Shown here piece after piece: positions 23,111-34,611 of a stretch of 64,000 bases of DNA. The notes under the pieces are model-generated. The model did not search any database, was not told the origin of the DNA, and saw only the letters and a program-made list of their open reading frames with translations. Position numbers and translations under genes: made by a program. The stretch covers positions 523,001 to 587,000 of the forward strand of contig JACLAT010000047.1 of assembly GCA_018105865.1 (NCBI GenBank), given 5' to 3'. The DNA comes from Metaphire vulgaris. Lineage: Eukaryota > Annelida > Clitellata > Crassiclitellata > Megascolecidae. Every line of letters begins with the position of its first letter. Positions within the stretch are counted from its first letter, which is position 1.

Positions 23111-24777
23111 CTGCAGACTAGGTTTGAATGCTTGATTTTCATCATCGGCATCATCATCATCGCCATTATGAAATTTCTTCAGTGTCACTTCATAAGGCAT
23201 ATAAACATCAGCCAGTGAGATGTCAAATCAAATTCACTCAAGATCGGGTCAAATCTAGTATACAGGGATATTTTACACCCCTTAGCACTCCCACAACACC
23301 CCTCCCCCCATTTGAGGTCGACACCCGCAAAATTTGTGAATGTGACAATGGTAAGTATACAAAAAGCATTTTAATTAGCCCTGGACACCCCCACATAGAG
23401 AAAAACACATTTCTACCCCTCCAACTTTAGCCTGCGATGACCTTTCTTTCCTCGTCAGACTTTATTGTGACCTGATAACGTTTTTTTGCTTGTGAGACCT
23501 TTTCGGTAGAGACTTCGAGACTTTCAAACTCCGACTCCCCAGATTTTTCCAACACCCCCAAGTTCACAACCCTACAATTACAGAAAATAACCACATCCCA
23601 GATTTTCCCGACACCCCTCCCCCAAATTCACAATCCTAGAAATAACCATGCTAGTATATCCGGTCTGACAATATAACCTTTCAGTATAACCAGGCGACAC
23701 GATTTATATGTGAAAGTATTGATTCTAGAGGTGCGGGTACTGGTGGTGGTTGTGGTGGTTATGAGGCACGGTCGCCAGCCGAAGTCCGCCGATCAATGCA
23801 CGCTGTCGTCATTGAAAGCGATGCTCGATGCTAGGGAGGGACAAGTGGACGATTCGCTCAGCGCTGTCCCAAGGCGAGTAATCGCTTCGACCGATAAAAG
23901 GACCACCGCTGCCTCTTCGTCTGTGTTTCATTGGCCGACACTGATAGTAGTGGTGGTGGTGGTGGTGGTGATGGTCGGTAGCCGTGTTCTCTGTCTGGAC
24001 GCCTGAATCGAGACTGGTGGCGGAGGGTTCTGTGGAAAGAGTCATTTGGAAAACGAGTGCGCGGTCTGTGAATTTAAATTTCTTTTAATTTACAGTATAC
24101 GCCGTTTGGAAAATTGTTGAGATCGCATTGAGGCCGCGCCAAGGCCGACCTTAGGCACTAGTAAAGCAGACAGTTTCATAGGGCGCCAAGATCAAAGGGG
24201 TGCCAATCTGAGCCATTTTTACCAAGAAATTTAATTATAATGCGTATTTTCATTTAAATTAAAAAGGTTTGCTTATGGAACAGATCAATTAATAGTTATT
24301 GCTTGATTTATTTGCACCTTTTCAAGTTATTCCGATTCAATTAGTATCGATCTTTGTAGTAGTAGGCCTAAGTATGTCAATATTACATTAGTTGCAGATT
24401 CTCTAACTGAGAAATGTATCCGTGTTTTATGTATAAGCCAATTTCAGTGGGCATGGGGTTATCTGACCAAACGTTGTAGTTAATCTTTGCTTGCTAAGTG
24501 TAATTTAAAATATAAATAACAATTTTAAAAACTTCAAATTAAGTCAAACTCGAGCTGCATGATGAGACCTTTTAAAGCCAAAGGTTATCAGGTGCTCAAT
24601 CTCCTTGGAAAAGAAGACAGACAGAAGAGAGCGTCAAAAAGGCAAAGGGTTGGTTTTCCAACTGTTTAAAGCAAACTAACATTACTCTAGCTCAGTGGCT
24701 CTCAACTGCCTTCGCCTCACGGACCACTTTTGAAGTTCAAACCTACTACTACTAGGGCCTACTAACAAACTACCAAC
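22601..24777. other. No gene; microsatellite and short repeats
   Basis: It contains an (AAT)n array (23027-23110) and a direct repeat of GACGAATTGAAGGACATATA at 22851 and 22941. There are CACCCC-rich stretches (23270-23640) and GTG-rich stretches near 23735 and 23945 that make false Val/His frames. A lone hAT-like end CAGTGGCTCTCAACTG lies at 24693. No coding motif recognised. Confidence 0.5.
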
Positions 24778-25030
24778 ATTGACATGAAACCAAATTTATG
24801 TGAAGCTACATATTTAGGCATGTCATGCGGCGACTGAGTAGTAAAAATCGAAGTTTGACTTTGATATCTCACAATATGACCACCTTACATGCAAATGAGA
24901 TGAAAATAAGCAGAAAGGTGGCGAAATATGTGCGGTAGAAGTGTTAAAAATTTGATATAAATATATTTCGGAATTTTTAAGAAATCGTAGTTTTTCTGAT
25001 TTTTTTCAGAGACACTTACAAGTTAGAACT
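24778..25030. repeat. Dispersed repeat, copy 2
   Basis: Same family and orientation as 13574-13830, clearly diverged (several indels). No coding capacity. Confidence 0.85.
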
Positions 25031-25586
25031 ACTATCCTCGTTTGAATTGTCGCATATTTTTCACGCGAGCATTGATAAAGTCTTGAGTTAATAAATATCT
25101 ATTAGCCGAGTCTTGTTTTCTCTTTAGTCGACGAGTTCATACTTAACCATACACGTGAAACTTCTTTCAAGCGACATCACTATAAACGGACGTATTTCAT
25201 TATCTTGAAGAGAAGAGGACGCCCATGATGACAGAATTTGATGCAATGCAAGGTTAACTACGATTTGATCTGTGCTCAGAGACGCTTCTGGTTGCTCGTC
25301 CGTAATAAATGTCTTGATGTAAATCTACTGTAGCCGCTGTTGTAGCGGCTCGGTTATAAAGTACTGTAGGCTACTGTGTACTCGGTTACAAAATATCGCG
25401 ATGTACGGCCCCGTGTGGTGCGTTACCGAATTGGATGGAATTGAATATAACGTACCTCCTCGAATGTAACGTTCTAATTTTACATACCTGCTAGAACGAA
25501 GTTCTACTGCGTGTGAATATACGGATTTTACACTTTATTTTGAGAAACGTTGGAATATAGGCTATAGACATATTATGGCTTCGGGC
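25031..25586. other. No recognisable feature
   Basis: Nothing beyond a short palindromic GCCGCTGTTGTAGCGGC near 25333. Confidence 0.4.
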
Positions 25587-25890
25587 CAGTGGCGGTTCTA
25601 CGTGGGGGATGAGTGGGGACTTCCGGGGTTACTTTTTTGCTTGTGAAACCTAGTTTTGGGTAAAAGTCTAGTAAAACTGCGGGGGAAAAACTGCGGATGA
25701 TCTTTTTTTCTTGGCAATTTAATTTTTGCGGTAAAAGTGTAGAAAAATAATTATTAGTGATAAAATTTAACATTCCCTTTTGTCATCCATTTTGGGTAAA
25801 GTTCATTGATTTTTTACATCTATTTTCAGCCACACCAACTTCCTATGCATTCATTTAATCTCCCCACCAAAAATCCTGGAACCCCCACTG
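25587..25890. mobile_element. hAT-type MITE, family 4
   Basis: Ends CAGTGGCGGTTCTACG and, inverted, CAGTGGGGGTTCCAGG. Flanking 8-mers CTTCGGGC (25579-25586) and CTTCAGAC (25891-25898) match at 6 of 8. Its interior differs from family 2. Confidence 0.78.
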
Positions 25891-25898
25891 CTTCAGAC

Positions 25899-26423
25899 AG
25901 AATTTCGTTATTATAACTCTGAGATTAAGCACCATTGGTACGTAGATGGATGACCTTCCTTGAGCACAGCCTTGGTTCCGTCGGCCAATTCAATGGTTCG
26001 TCACCTGGGTTTAGATAATTATATGAAAGGCAGCACAGAGCTGCAAGTCTAAACTTGGTCTTTGAGAAAATCCCATTATTGGGAACTGAGGATGACATGA
26101 CACCTATTTTTCTGGGACAAATATCGGATAACCAATGACATGACCAATGAAAAGGAAACAAACTGTTTTCTTTTCGATATGATCAGTTTTCCGTGAAAAC
26201 CCGGATGAACATTTAATGAGCCCAGCCTAAGACGCTGCAACAATTAGGCCTAAGTCAGTTTACAATTTACTAAAATTGTTTCATCCATATCAGGACAGGT
26301 CATTGTATTAATATACAATTATAGATTATAATCATAGGTTTATTCTAATTGTTATTATGAGACTTGAACGAGATTACTTTGCCTATTGAAATTTATTAAA
26401 AACATAACTGACTATTACGCAGT
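25899..26423. other. No recognisable feature
   Basis: No motif, repeat or splice signal that I can support. Confidence 0.4.
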
Positions 26424-27430
26424 CAGTCTGGTGCAACGGAGAAATGTCACCGATGGGAAACGTCCAACAAGGTGTCCTACAAGGTTCGGTCCTGGAACCC
26501 CTGCTTTTTATTATTTATGTGGCGGACATTGGGACAATTGTGAAGTCCTTCGGGCTGTCATTTCATGCATACGCGGATGACGGGCAAATTTATTCATCTT
26601 GTTTCCCGTCAGAGTCAGAGAAGCTCCGGAAGTCTTTCGATAGCTGCCTCTCCGCTGTTACCGCCTGGACACGGGAAAACCGTCTCGCACTAAACCTAGA
26701 CAAGACGGCATTTATGTGGATCAGCACCCCCGGCAGAAGAAGGCTGCTGAGCCGAGATCATTTCGTGGTCGGCAATGTCTCCACCGCACCTTCAGAAGCC
26801 TGTGTCTTCTAGGAGTGATATTGGACGAAAGTGTCACGAAACTCTGACACTGGAAGCCCATGTGAACAGTGTAGTTCGATGATGCCACTATCAGATGCGC
26901 AGAGTCAAGCAGGTCCGACGCTACCTTACAGTGAGTACTGCGATACAGCTGGACCAGGCGGTTGTACTGTCAAGGTTGGATTACTGTAACAGTGTCCTGC
27001 TTGGCCTACGTGCGTGTCATCTTCGTGTGCCGTTGGAGTGATCACATCTCACCTTTGCTGCGGGACTGCCTCCACTGGCTCCGTGTTCGACAGCGGATTG
27101 TCTTCAAACGCTGTTGGTTCACTTACCGCATACTTCACGACCTGTTCTGTTCGGATTTCGGAATACCTCACTACACAGGTCCAGCGAACAGCCACGAATG
27201 AGTGGAGATCACAACTCCGGTCGGGCCAACGAATGAGATGGATCGTCCCCCGCCATCGAAGACCCCCGTGTTCGGTGAGAGGTCATTTTCCAAAGCTAAC
27301 CCGATACTATGGAACGAGTTACCTATGTCGTGACTGAGGCAGCCTCAGCTGAATCTTTCCGCAAAAACCTAAAAACATATTTATTTAAGATAGGGTTTGA
27401 CTCGACTTGTTAAGCGCTCTTGTCTTGGAC
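26424..27430 (+). pseudogene. LINE reverse transcriptase, 5'-truncated
   Basis: The frame holds VLQGSVLEPLLFIIYVADIG, HAYADDGQIY (intact YADD box) and ENRLALNLDKTAFMW. It then shifts frame near 26810, and later pieces continue with SPLLRDCLHWLRVRQRIVFK and RCWFTYRILHDLFC. The 3' end contains TGTTAAGCGCT and runs into a (TTA)n array. It is the same family as the minus-strand copy at 27488-28690, lying tail to tail. Confidence 0.92.
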
Positions 27431-27431
27431 C

Positions 27432-27487
<56 letters not shown>
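27431..27487. repeat. (TTA)n microsatellite between two LINE tails
   Basis: About 19 TTA units shared as the 3' tail of the two convergent LINEs. Confidence 0.95.
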
Positions 27488-28690
27488 GAGACAATTTATA
27501 GAGCGCAGTAAGCATAGTGAAGACTAAAGTCAAAAGCGCTTAACAATGAACATTATAAGATAAATTAAACATATGCGTCTTAAGGCACTTAATAAACAAA
27601 TCAGGGGAGGTCACAATTGTCACGTTCTTCGGCAGAGAGTTCCACAGACTCGGATTGCCCCTCCGGAAGGATCTGTCACCGAAACAGCCGTCTTAGATGG
27701 AGGAGGAACCACCAATTGACAGTTGCTTGAGCGAAGCCGCGATCGCCGATCGACCGCCGTAAACTTGATGACCAGGCCCGATAAGTAGCTGGGGCAAAAG
27801 GGGTCATACAGCGCCCGAAATGTTAGCCAACAACGCTTGAAGGCTATGCGCTCCGGAATCCTGAGCCAGTGAAGATTATCACGTAGAAACGATGTCATGT
27901 GCTCATTCCAACTCGAGCCAAAGATCAGACGAGCTGAGACGTTTAGCACCGACTGAAGACGATTTAGTTGGTTGACAGGAAGTCCGAGCAGAACGCTATT
28001 ACAATAATCTACTCGAGCTAAGAAGAGGGCACGGACGAGATTGACGACGACAGGCACCGGCAGGTATCGACGGATCTCCCTGATCCTTCGCAGCTGAAAG
28101 AAACAAGTACGAATGACGTTGTCCAAATGTCCGACAAACGAGAGTGTCTCGTCAAAAAGAACTCCAAAAAGACGCAGTTCTGTGCTCGGAGTGACATCAA
28201 CATCACCGATTGGAAGCGTATTCCGGCATATAAGATGCCACCTCCGAGGAGTGCTTAACCAGAGGAGTTCGGTCTTCCCCGGGTTCAGCGATAGTCGATT
28301 TTCATCAGTCCACCTCTGGGCTGAGGAGATGCAATCCGTAATAGAGAACGCAAACATTCAACCTCAGATGGAGGGCAGGAGGCGTAAACCTGAACGTCAT
28401 CAGCGTAGGCATGATGGGCAAGCCCACACGTTTCAATGATACGACCAATGTCAGCCACATAGAGTATAAACAATAGTGGACCGAGTACAGATCCTTGTGG
28501 CACTCCACTAAGAACACGGCTTGGAGCCGACGTGTGTCCATTCCAGCTAACAGACTGAAACCTGTCGGCCAAGTAGCTCCGAATCAAAGACAGAGCCAGC
28601 CCTTTTAGACCAAAAGTGGATTCAAGTCGGCGAATGAGGATGTCATGGTCCACGGTATCGAAAGCAGCCTTAGTCTTGTTTGTTGCGCTG
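27488..28690 (-). pseudogene. LINE reverse transcriptase, 5'-truncated
   Basis: The minus strand has KAAFDTVDHDILIRRLES, LSGVPQGSVLGPLLFILYVA and HHAYADDVQVYASC with an intact YADD box. A frameshift near 28300-28350 follows. The long 245-codon frame then has DENRLSLNPGKTELLWLSTP, VLFDETLSF, ARVDYCNSVLLGLP, LHWLRIPERIAFKRCWLTF and a C-terminal tail. It ends in a TTAAGCGCTTTTGACTTTAG-type 3' end. The 5' junction lies just upstream of KAAFDTVDH. Dead through truncation and frameshift. Confidence 0.93.
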
Positions 28691-29220
28691 AAGAAATTGT
28701 CTGGTAACAACAATAATAATAATAATAATTACGAAAATCCTAATTAATTAGCCATTAATTATTTACACTTTTTGTTAAGATCAAAAGCACTTTGTGAAAT
28801 GTGCAAAGCAACGGGAGACAATGGAACATCCGCTAGAGAAGAAACAAGATGAAAGTGACGAGAATCAAAGGGCAAAAATTTTGAAGTTGTTGTTAACCTT
28901 CAAGTAAGTATGCAACATTGTAGTCCTTTTAAAATAGAAAATTAGTATTAAAAAGGAAAACATTACACATTTCCGAGAATTTTGGGTGAGCTCGAAGGTT
29001 GAAAATGTCACAAGCGTTGTCGGCAGGAATAACTCAAGGATAATTTACAGTATACTGCATTTCAAATTTAGGCCAAGGGATTTACTTGAAGTGTAAGCCT
29101 TAATCAATCAGAGGCGGATTAATCGGGCTCATTGGTGCAATTGGAACGTACAAATCTTGCTTAGTCTGCTTAATGGTTAATACGTCACTAAAAATATGGG
29201 AAGCTAACCGACTTGTACAG
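28691..29220. other. No recognisable feature
   Basis: A short ATA-rich patch next to the LINE's 5' junction, then unassigned AT-rich sequence. Confidence 0.4.
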
Positions 29221-29531
29221 TAGAGTGGAGTGAAAAGTACGAAATTTTTAAAAATTTCAGAATTTAAAATTCTAATAGCGGGGGAAAGTTGTGCAATGTA
29301 TCAGTGATTTGTTCAGTGAAAATTTTGAATTTTTAAATGAACGTTAAGAGCCTCCCCAGAGACGATGAAGTTTGGGCATTTTGTACAATTAATGCATTTT
29401 GGCGTATAGACCTTATACATTTACGTACAATTGTGTTATTTTAATAATGCAAGCAACTCAATTATCCAAAACTGCTTTGTAAAGAGGTAAAAAGAATTTC
29501 TAACATTTTCTATTACGACTTACATAAGCAT

Positions 29532-31895
29532 TAGGGTGGAGTGAAAAAAACTTTTTTTGGAATTTTTAATTCCAATAGTGATCAAAAGTTGCCTATGATA
29601 GCGCACAAGTACTGCAAGAAATTTGGCAGTCTCGTGTTGACGTCTTCTGTCCTCTACCGGACGATTTAAAGACGCCATATTGATTTTTTGAAATTTTAAG
29701 CCATTTTTGGTTGCAACATTTCATATTGACATTACATAAGTCTATTTTTACTACTGTGCATTAGCCACGATTTTGCAAATATACGTCGCGCAAGACTACA
29801 GTGGCCTTGTTGAAGACGATGCCCTGATAATTATTGTTTTTATCAGTAAATGCGGAATTATTATGGCTGAAAGTAGTCGGAGAAAAGCGCCGGACTGTCT
29901 AATAATTGCAGTTTCAAGCTGCAGAAAGATATCGAATATCTGATAGAGCTGCAGCAGACATTGCATCAAGCATACTTACAGACTTTGGAATGGTAACACC
30001 TGGCGATAAACCTGAAGTTATTGACCGATCAAAACCTCGAAGAGAAAGAAAACGGCTGCATGAAGATCTGATCGCGGAGTCTGCAAAGCAGAACCACGAA
30101 TCTTCGTGGTTTGTCCTTTGATGGCAGAAAAGACAAGACCCTAATGCAGAAAGAGGTTGGAGGTAAGCTGCATCGCAGGACTGTTTTTGAAGAGCACACA
30201 GTGCTGATTGAAGAACCCAACTCAAACTATCTGGGACATATTGCTCCAGTGCGTGGCAATGATGCGTGTATACAGAAGGGCATGTCAGATTTCTTAGAAG
30301 AAAGATAAGCATCCAATCGTTGGCAGCCATAGGTTGCGATGGAACGGCAGTTAACACAGGACATAAGGGTGGTATCATCCGATTGTTAGAAGTAGATCTG
30401 AAGCGTCCACTACACTGGTTCATATGCCTATTGCATGGCAACGAGCTGCCACTACGTCACCTGTTCGAGCATCTTGACGGCACTACTACAGGACCATGCA
30501 GTTTTTCAGGCCCGCTTGGACAACAACTTCAACGATGTGAGAATATGCCAATGGTTCAGTTCAAGGAATTTGAATGCGATTTACAAGTGCTACCTGACTC
30601 TGTTTTGCAAGATCTCAGCACAGATCAGAGAAACTTGTACGACATGTGTCGAGCTCTCAATAGTGGTTCGTGCGATGAAGCACTGTTGAATCAGAGTCCG
30701 GGAAAACTCGTAATGTCTCGTTGGTTGACTCTAGCTAACAGAGTACTACGCCTGTACATAGCCACCAAGGAACCAAGCAAGTCTCTCTCGACAATCACAG
30801 AGTACGTATTGAAGGTCTACATCCCTGTTTGGTTTGCAGTAAAGTGCAAGCCGTCCTGCTAAGATGGTGCAAAGCATCTGTGGATGCTCGTTAACAAATC
30901 GCGATATTTGCCTGATGATTTGAAGTCGATAGTCGAACCGGTCGTTGAGAGAAACGCCTTCTATGCTCATCCTGAAAATTTACTTCTCTCAATGATCGTG
31001 GATGAGCGAAAAGCAATTCGAGAATTGGATCTGAGACGAATAATGAAGGCTCGATCGTGCAATAAGCCAGAGAGAGGAGTTCGAATATTTCAACCTCCTA
31101 GTCTGCGATTTAATGCATCCGATTATACGGAATTAATTGATTGACAGTCATGTGAAATTACTGAGCCGCCTCTAACGAAAGTCATAAGTGATGACGAACT
31201 GGAACTGATGTTGTTCAACAATTCCGACAAATCAGCAATTGAATTCCGTCGCTTTCCTTGCCATACTCAAGCAGTCGAGAGGTCTGTTAAGGCCGTTAGG
31301 CCTACAGAGTCAGCATTGACGGTTGTTGGACAACATGCAAGAGACGGATTAGTCCGAGCAAAATTTGAATCTGGAAAGACAATGTCCGCATTCACAAGAA
31401 AGCCTGATTTCGTTACTAAATTTCATTTCCAATGCAAATTAATGTGAATATTCTGAATATAACTTTGGTCCAGCGCTATCTGTGATTACAGTGAATAGAC
31501 CACACCAATTTACAAAGCTGAAGTATTACAATAAGTATTAATGTTGTTCAGTGTTCACGTTCACTCTTGGTAGATATATAAAAAATCTTACTTTCGCATA
31601 TTAATAATGTAACTGACTCGGTAGAGGGTAGAAGATGTATACATATCAAGCTCATATTTGTCACTTTTATCTATATGTTGTTATGCAACTTTTGTTAGGT
31701 ATTGGATTCCTTAATTACAATTTTTATATTTTTCTCAATACTTTCACTACATCCGTCTTTAAATCGTCCGGTAGAGGGCAGAAGACGTCAACATGAGACT
31801 GCCAAATTTCTTGCAGTACTTGTGCGCCATCATAGGCAACTTTTGATCGCTATTAGAATTAAAAATTCCAAAAGAAGTTTTTTTCACTCCACCCT
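29532..31895 (+). mobile_element. Near-complete DNA transposon, TAGGGTGGAGTG ends, hAT-like
   Basis: Terminal inverted repeats of about 142 bases (29532-29674 and 31754-31895) start TAGGGTGGAGTGAAAA and match at most positions. The flanking duplication ATAAGCAT is perfect (29524-29531 and 31896-31903). The Y-A-R-N-G start of the ends and the 8-bp duplication fit the hAT superfamily. The element encodes an unusual transposase (29863-31447). A diverged TAGAGTGGAGTGAAAAG at 29221 looks like a lone end of a relative. A second, diverged copy of the subterminal region lies at 31617-31690. Confidence 0.94.
29863..31447 (+). pseudogene. Transposase of the TAGGGTGGAGTG transposon
   Basis: Start MAESSRRKAPD at 29863. 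The protein, in order, has YRISDRAAADIASSILTDFG, FDGRKDKTLM, a core block GCDGTAVNTGHKGGIIRLLE, then CLLHGNELPLRHLFEHLDG, LSTDQRNLYDMC, SRWLTLANRVLRLY, KVYIPVWF and RFPCHTQAVERSVK. The CDG..V.TG..GG block followed by C-x2-H-x3-L parallels the SDGASVMLG...CVAH region of hAT transposases, so I infer an RNase H-like fold. Frameshifts near 29915, 30105 and 30290 and in-frame stops at 30860-30862 and 31142-31144 inactivate it. I know similar hypothetical proteins in many animals but no agreed name. Confidence 0.8.
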
Positions 31896-32009
31896 AATAA
31901 GCATAGGCCTATAGTGTTGTGGTAAAGTTCGTTATGTCTCATTATATGTTAAGTACAGTCCACACCGGATCAATAATACACAATAAGCGCTTTATTGCAA
32001 ACCAAAATT

Positions 32010-33120
32010 TTAGTTGCTTTTCGTGAAGTCTGATTTTGTGTTAAAATATGGCATGAGCCTGCGAGATTCCTGCTTTGATTTGATGTGTCCTTCTCTTGCA
32101 ATTGGGCCACATACTGCAGCACTGGCTTCAGCTACTAGCTTCACACATCTCTCAGTTGCCTGAGAATGGCACGGAAATCTCTGAAAGCTTAACTGGTGAT
32201 CCGTGCTCTTTATCAAGGAAGAAATGTCCTGGCCTGAGAGGTTAGAAAACAAAGGAGGAGCTGATAGTTGTTTCTGGTTCCAGTTAATTAAGTCAATATA
32301 ACTGGCAGTATCAAAGTTGAGCACTGGAATTTCGAATTTTCGAATTCGTGTATTATCTGAAGTACGTCTAGCTTTCAATATTCTTCATAGCGCTAGCTCT
32401 CTGATATGTTGCTGTGCATCTGATAACATTGCCAGCAGTAGATTCTCTTCATTCACAAAGAAACCGTTTCTCTGGATTGTCGGATCAACTGCCAATTTAA
32501 GTTCTACAGGAAGGTATCGTGATAATGAAATTGTCTTCCAAAGGTGGCGCCCTCCATCCTTGCAAGATGGTTTCATTTTGATATCAAACCAGACTGGAGT
32601 ATAAACTTTGCTAACATAAGTTGCTAGTATTTTCAAATTTTCGGTTAGGTTGACCGTCCATACATATAAACGTAAGATTCGATTAGCTGTCGTAAGCCAT
32701 CTTGAATGTGCGAGTTTCCCTGGGTTGCGTAATGCAGACCGTCACCAATTGTTACAGCTTTCCAAATGACCAGCAGATAAGTCTGATCTGTACTTAAGTC
32801 TTCACATGTTACACTGGGAATCTCTCCTTCAATGACATCGAAACCAACAACAGGAAAGTTCTGACAAGTTTGTGGGAAATTGTAGCTGCTGACCAAGTGG
32901 ACCAGAAATTCCTTTAGGTCCTGTAGTTGACCCATCGAGATATTCAAACAAACGTCTAAGTGGAAGCTCATTTGCATGAAGCTGGCAAATAAGCCACTGC
33001 AAAGTTCTCCCTACTTCTTCTAACAACCTGATAACACCTCCTGATTTCACAGTATTAATTACAGTACCATCGCAACCAATAGCAACCAGTTTCTCTAAGT
33101 CAGCTCTTTTCTCTTTTAAT
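32010..33120 (-). pseudogene. Degraded relative of the same transposase, inverted
   Basis: The minus strand gives SGGVIRLLEEVGRTLQWLIC, LHANELPLRRLFEYLDGSTT, CEDLSTDQTYLL, KVYTPVWFDIKMKPSCKDGG, LSRYLPVELKLAVDPTIQRN and RFPCHSQATERCVK. At least two frameshifts (about 32640 and 32850) and a TGA near 32383 break it. The N-terminal part beyond about 33120 is missing. I found no TAGGGTGG ends around it. It is diverged from 29863-31447 at many positions, so it is an older or different subfamily. Confidence 0.85.
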
Positions 33121-33389
33121 GATTATTTTACACAAAAATTCATTCCAAATATGCATCCCATCATATTTTATGTACCCATAGTTATTATAAACATAATTAT
33201 GGGAGTTTCCATGGTGGATTATTCAAATTTTACAATGGTCACTTGGCATCACTTTGATAAAAGTGCTGATAATATGTTGTGCTCTAATCCTCACCACGGG
33301 GCCAGGATTGAAATAATGTGACCAGAAAATTGTGAATTTCTCGCTTTGCCGTTTAATTGTTTCAAAAACCCTAACCCAATTTGGACGCA
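33121..33389. other. No recognisable feature
   Basis: AT-rich spacer. Confidence 0.4.
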
Positions 33390-33950
33390 CTCATCTCGTG
33401 GATGCCCCCTATATGGTGGATGCTCCCATCTGGTGGGTTGATGCCCCATCTGGTGGGTGGATGCCCATCTGGTGGGTGGATGTCCCCAGGTGTTGGGTGG
33501 ATGCCCCATCTGGTGGATGCACCCATCTGATAGAGGTCGCATTTAATGGATGCTCCCATTTGGTGGTTTCACCATGTTGTGGATCCCCATTCTGGCGTAT
33601 ATCCCATCTGGTGGGTAGATGTCCATCTGGTTGGTGGATGTTCCCAGGTGGTTGGTGGGTGCCCCATCTGGTGGATGCACCCATCTGATAGAGGTCGCAT
33701 CTAATGGATGCTCCCATTTGGTGGTTGCTCATCTAGTGGATGCCCATTCTGGCGTATACCCCATCTGGTGGGTGGATGTCTCATCTGGTGGATGCCCCCA
33801 TTTGGTGAATGCCGCATCTGGTGAATGCCCCATTTGGTGGATGACCCATCTTGTTGGCAGATGCCCCCATCTGGTGGATGCTCATCTGGTGGATGCACCC
33901 ATCTGATGGAGGCCCCCATCTGGTAGGTGCCCCATCTGGTGGATGCCAGG
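33390..33950. repeat. CATCTGGTGGATGCCC minisatellite with 158-bp higher order
   Basis: About 35 degenerate copies of a 15- to 16-base unit (CCCATCTGGTGGATG). A longer block beginning TGATAGAGGTCGCAT occurs at 33528 and 33687, giving a higher-order period near 158 bases. Because unit lengths are often multiples of three, false open frames of over 100 codons appear on both strands (HLVDAP and HQMGAS types). These are not genes. Confidence 0.95.
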
Positions 33951-34107
33951 GGCCACCACTTCTCACTCATGCCCTTCCCTCTCTGGACGCTACTGGTCAG
34001 AGGGCTGTGCGTAGAACGTGTGCTGCACAGCTAGTCAAGGAAAGTCGTTAGCTGCGTTCTTTGCTTGAAATAGTGTGTCTGAATTTAATTTTTATATGTG
34101 ACCTATT

Positions 34108-34317
34108 AGTAACGCTAGAACATTCAAGATCAAAGCTACGGCGCTACAAAATGTGGCAATAACTAACACATAAAGATGTGATGAATTAAATAATCTTGAT
34201 TTGCCAATCATAACTTGAATAAAAATTGTTGGGTTTACAACTAGTTATGCATGTATAGCTGTAGCGGTCAAATTGACCGCTGCCGTCCTAGGTAGGGCGA
34301 ATTCTCCGTCCTTCTAG
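34108..34317. mobile_element. Possible piggyBac-like MITE
   Basis: The right end reads CTTCTAGTG|TTAA (TTAA at 34318-34321), and the left has TAACGCTAGAAC, a plausible decayed partner. Just inside the right end is a perfect palindrome GCGGTCAAATTGACCGC (34264-34280). The structure resembles the piggyBac at 59742-61736, which has CCCTAGAA ends and GGGGTCA/TGACCCC palindromes. Left end uncertain. Confidence 0.42.
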
Positions 34318-34321
34318 TGTT

Positions 34322-34574
34322 AATGACGTGTAATTAAAACACCCATTCGGTAGGCACATACACAGACGATGCAGGTTTTCTGGTCTTTGGACTTGTCTGA
34401 AGTTGTCCCCCGTGAGTGAGTCTGATCTCTGATGTTAGCCACCCAACATAGCGTTTCTGTTGATCAAAGCGGTAACTACCGCTTTGATCGATGGAAAACC
34501 TGGTATAGCCAAACAATTCAGTGAGGTAATTTGAGAAGGTAGTAAATAGCAGTGTACAATGCATACGTATTTGT

Positions 34575-34611
<37 letters not shown>

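Noticed and set aside
23710..24045. ORFs of 98 and 78 codons on opposite strands
   Set aside because: Runs of Val and His come from GTG-rich simple sequence; the rest has no recognisable motif.
33291..33970. Several 60- to 118-codon frames on both strands (HLVDAP / HQMGAS repeats)
   Set aside because: They arise from the 15- to 16-bp minisatellite, whose period keeps frames open. No start context or non-repeat domain.
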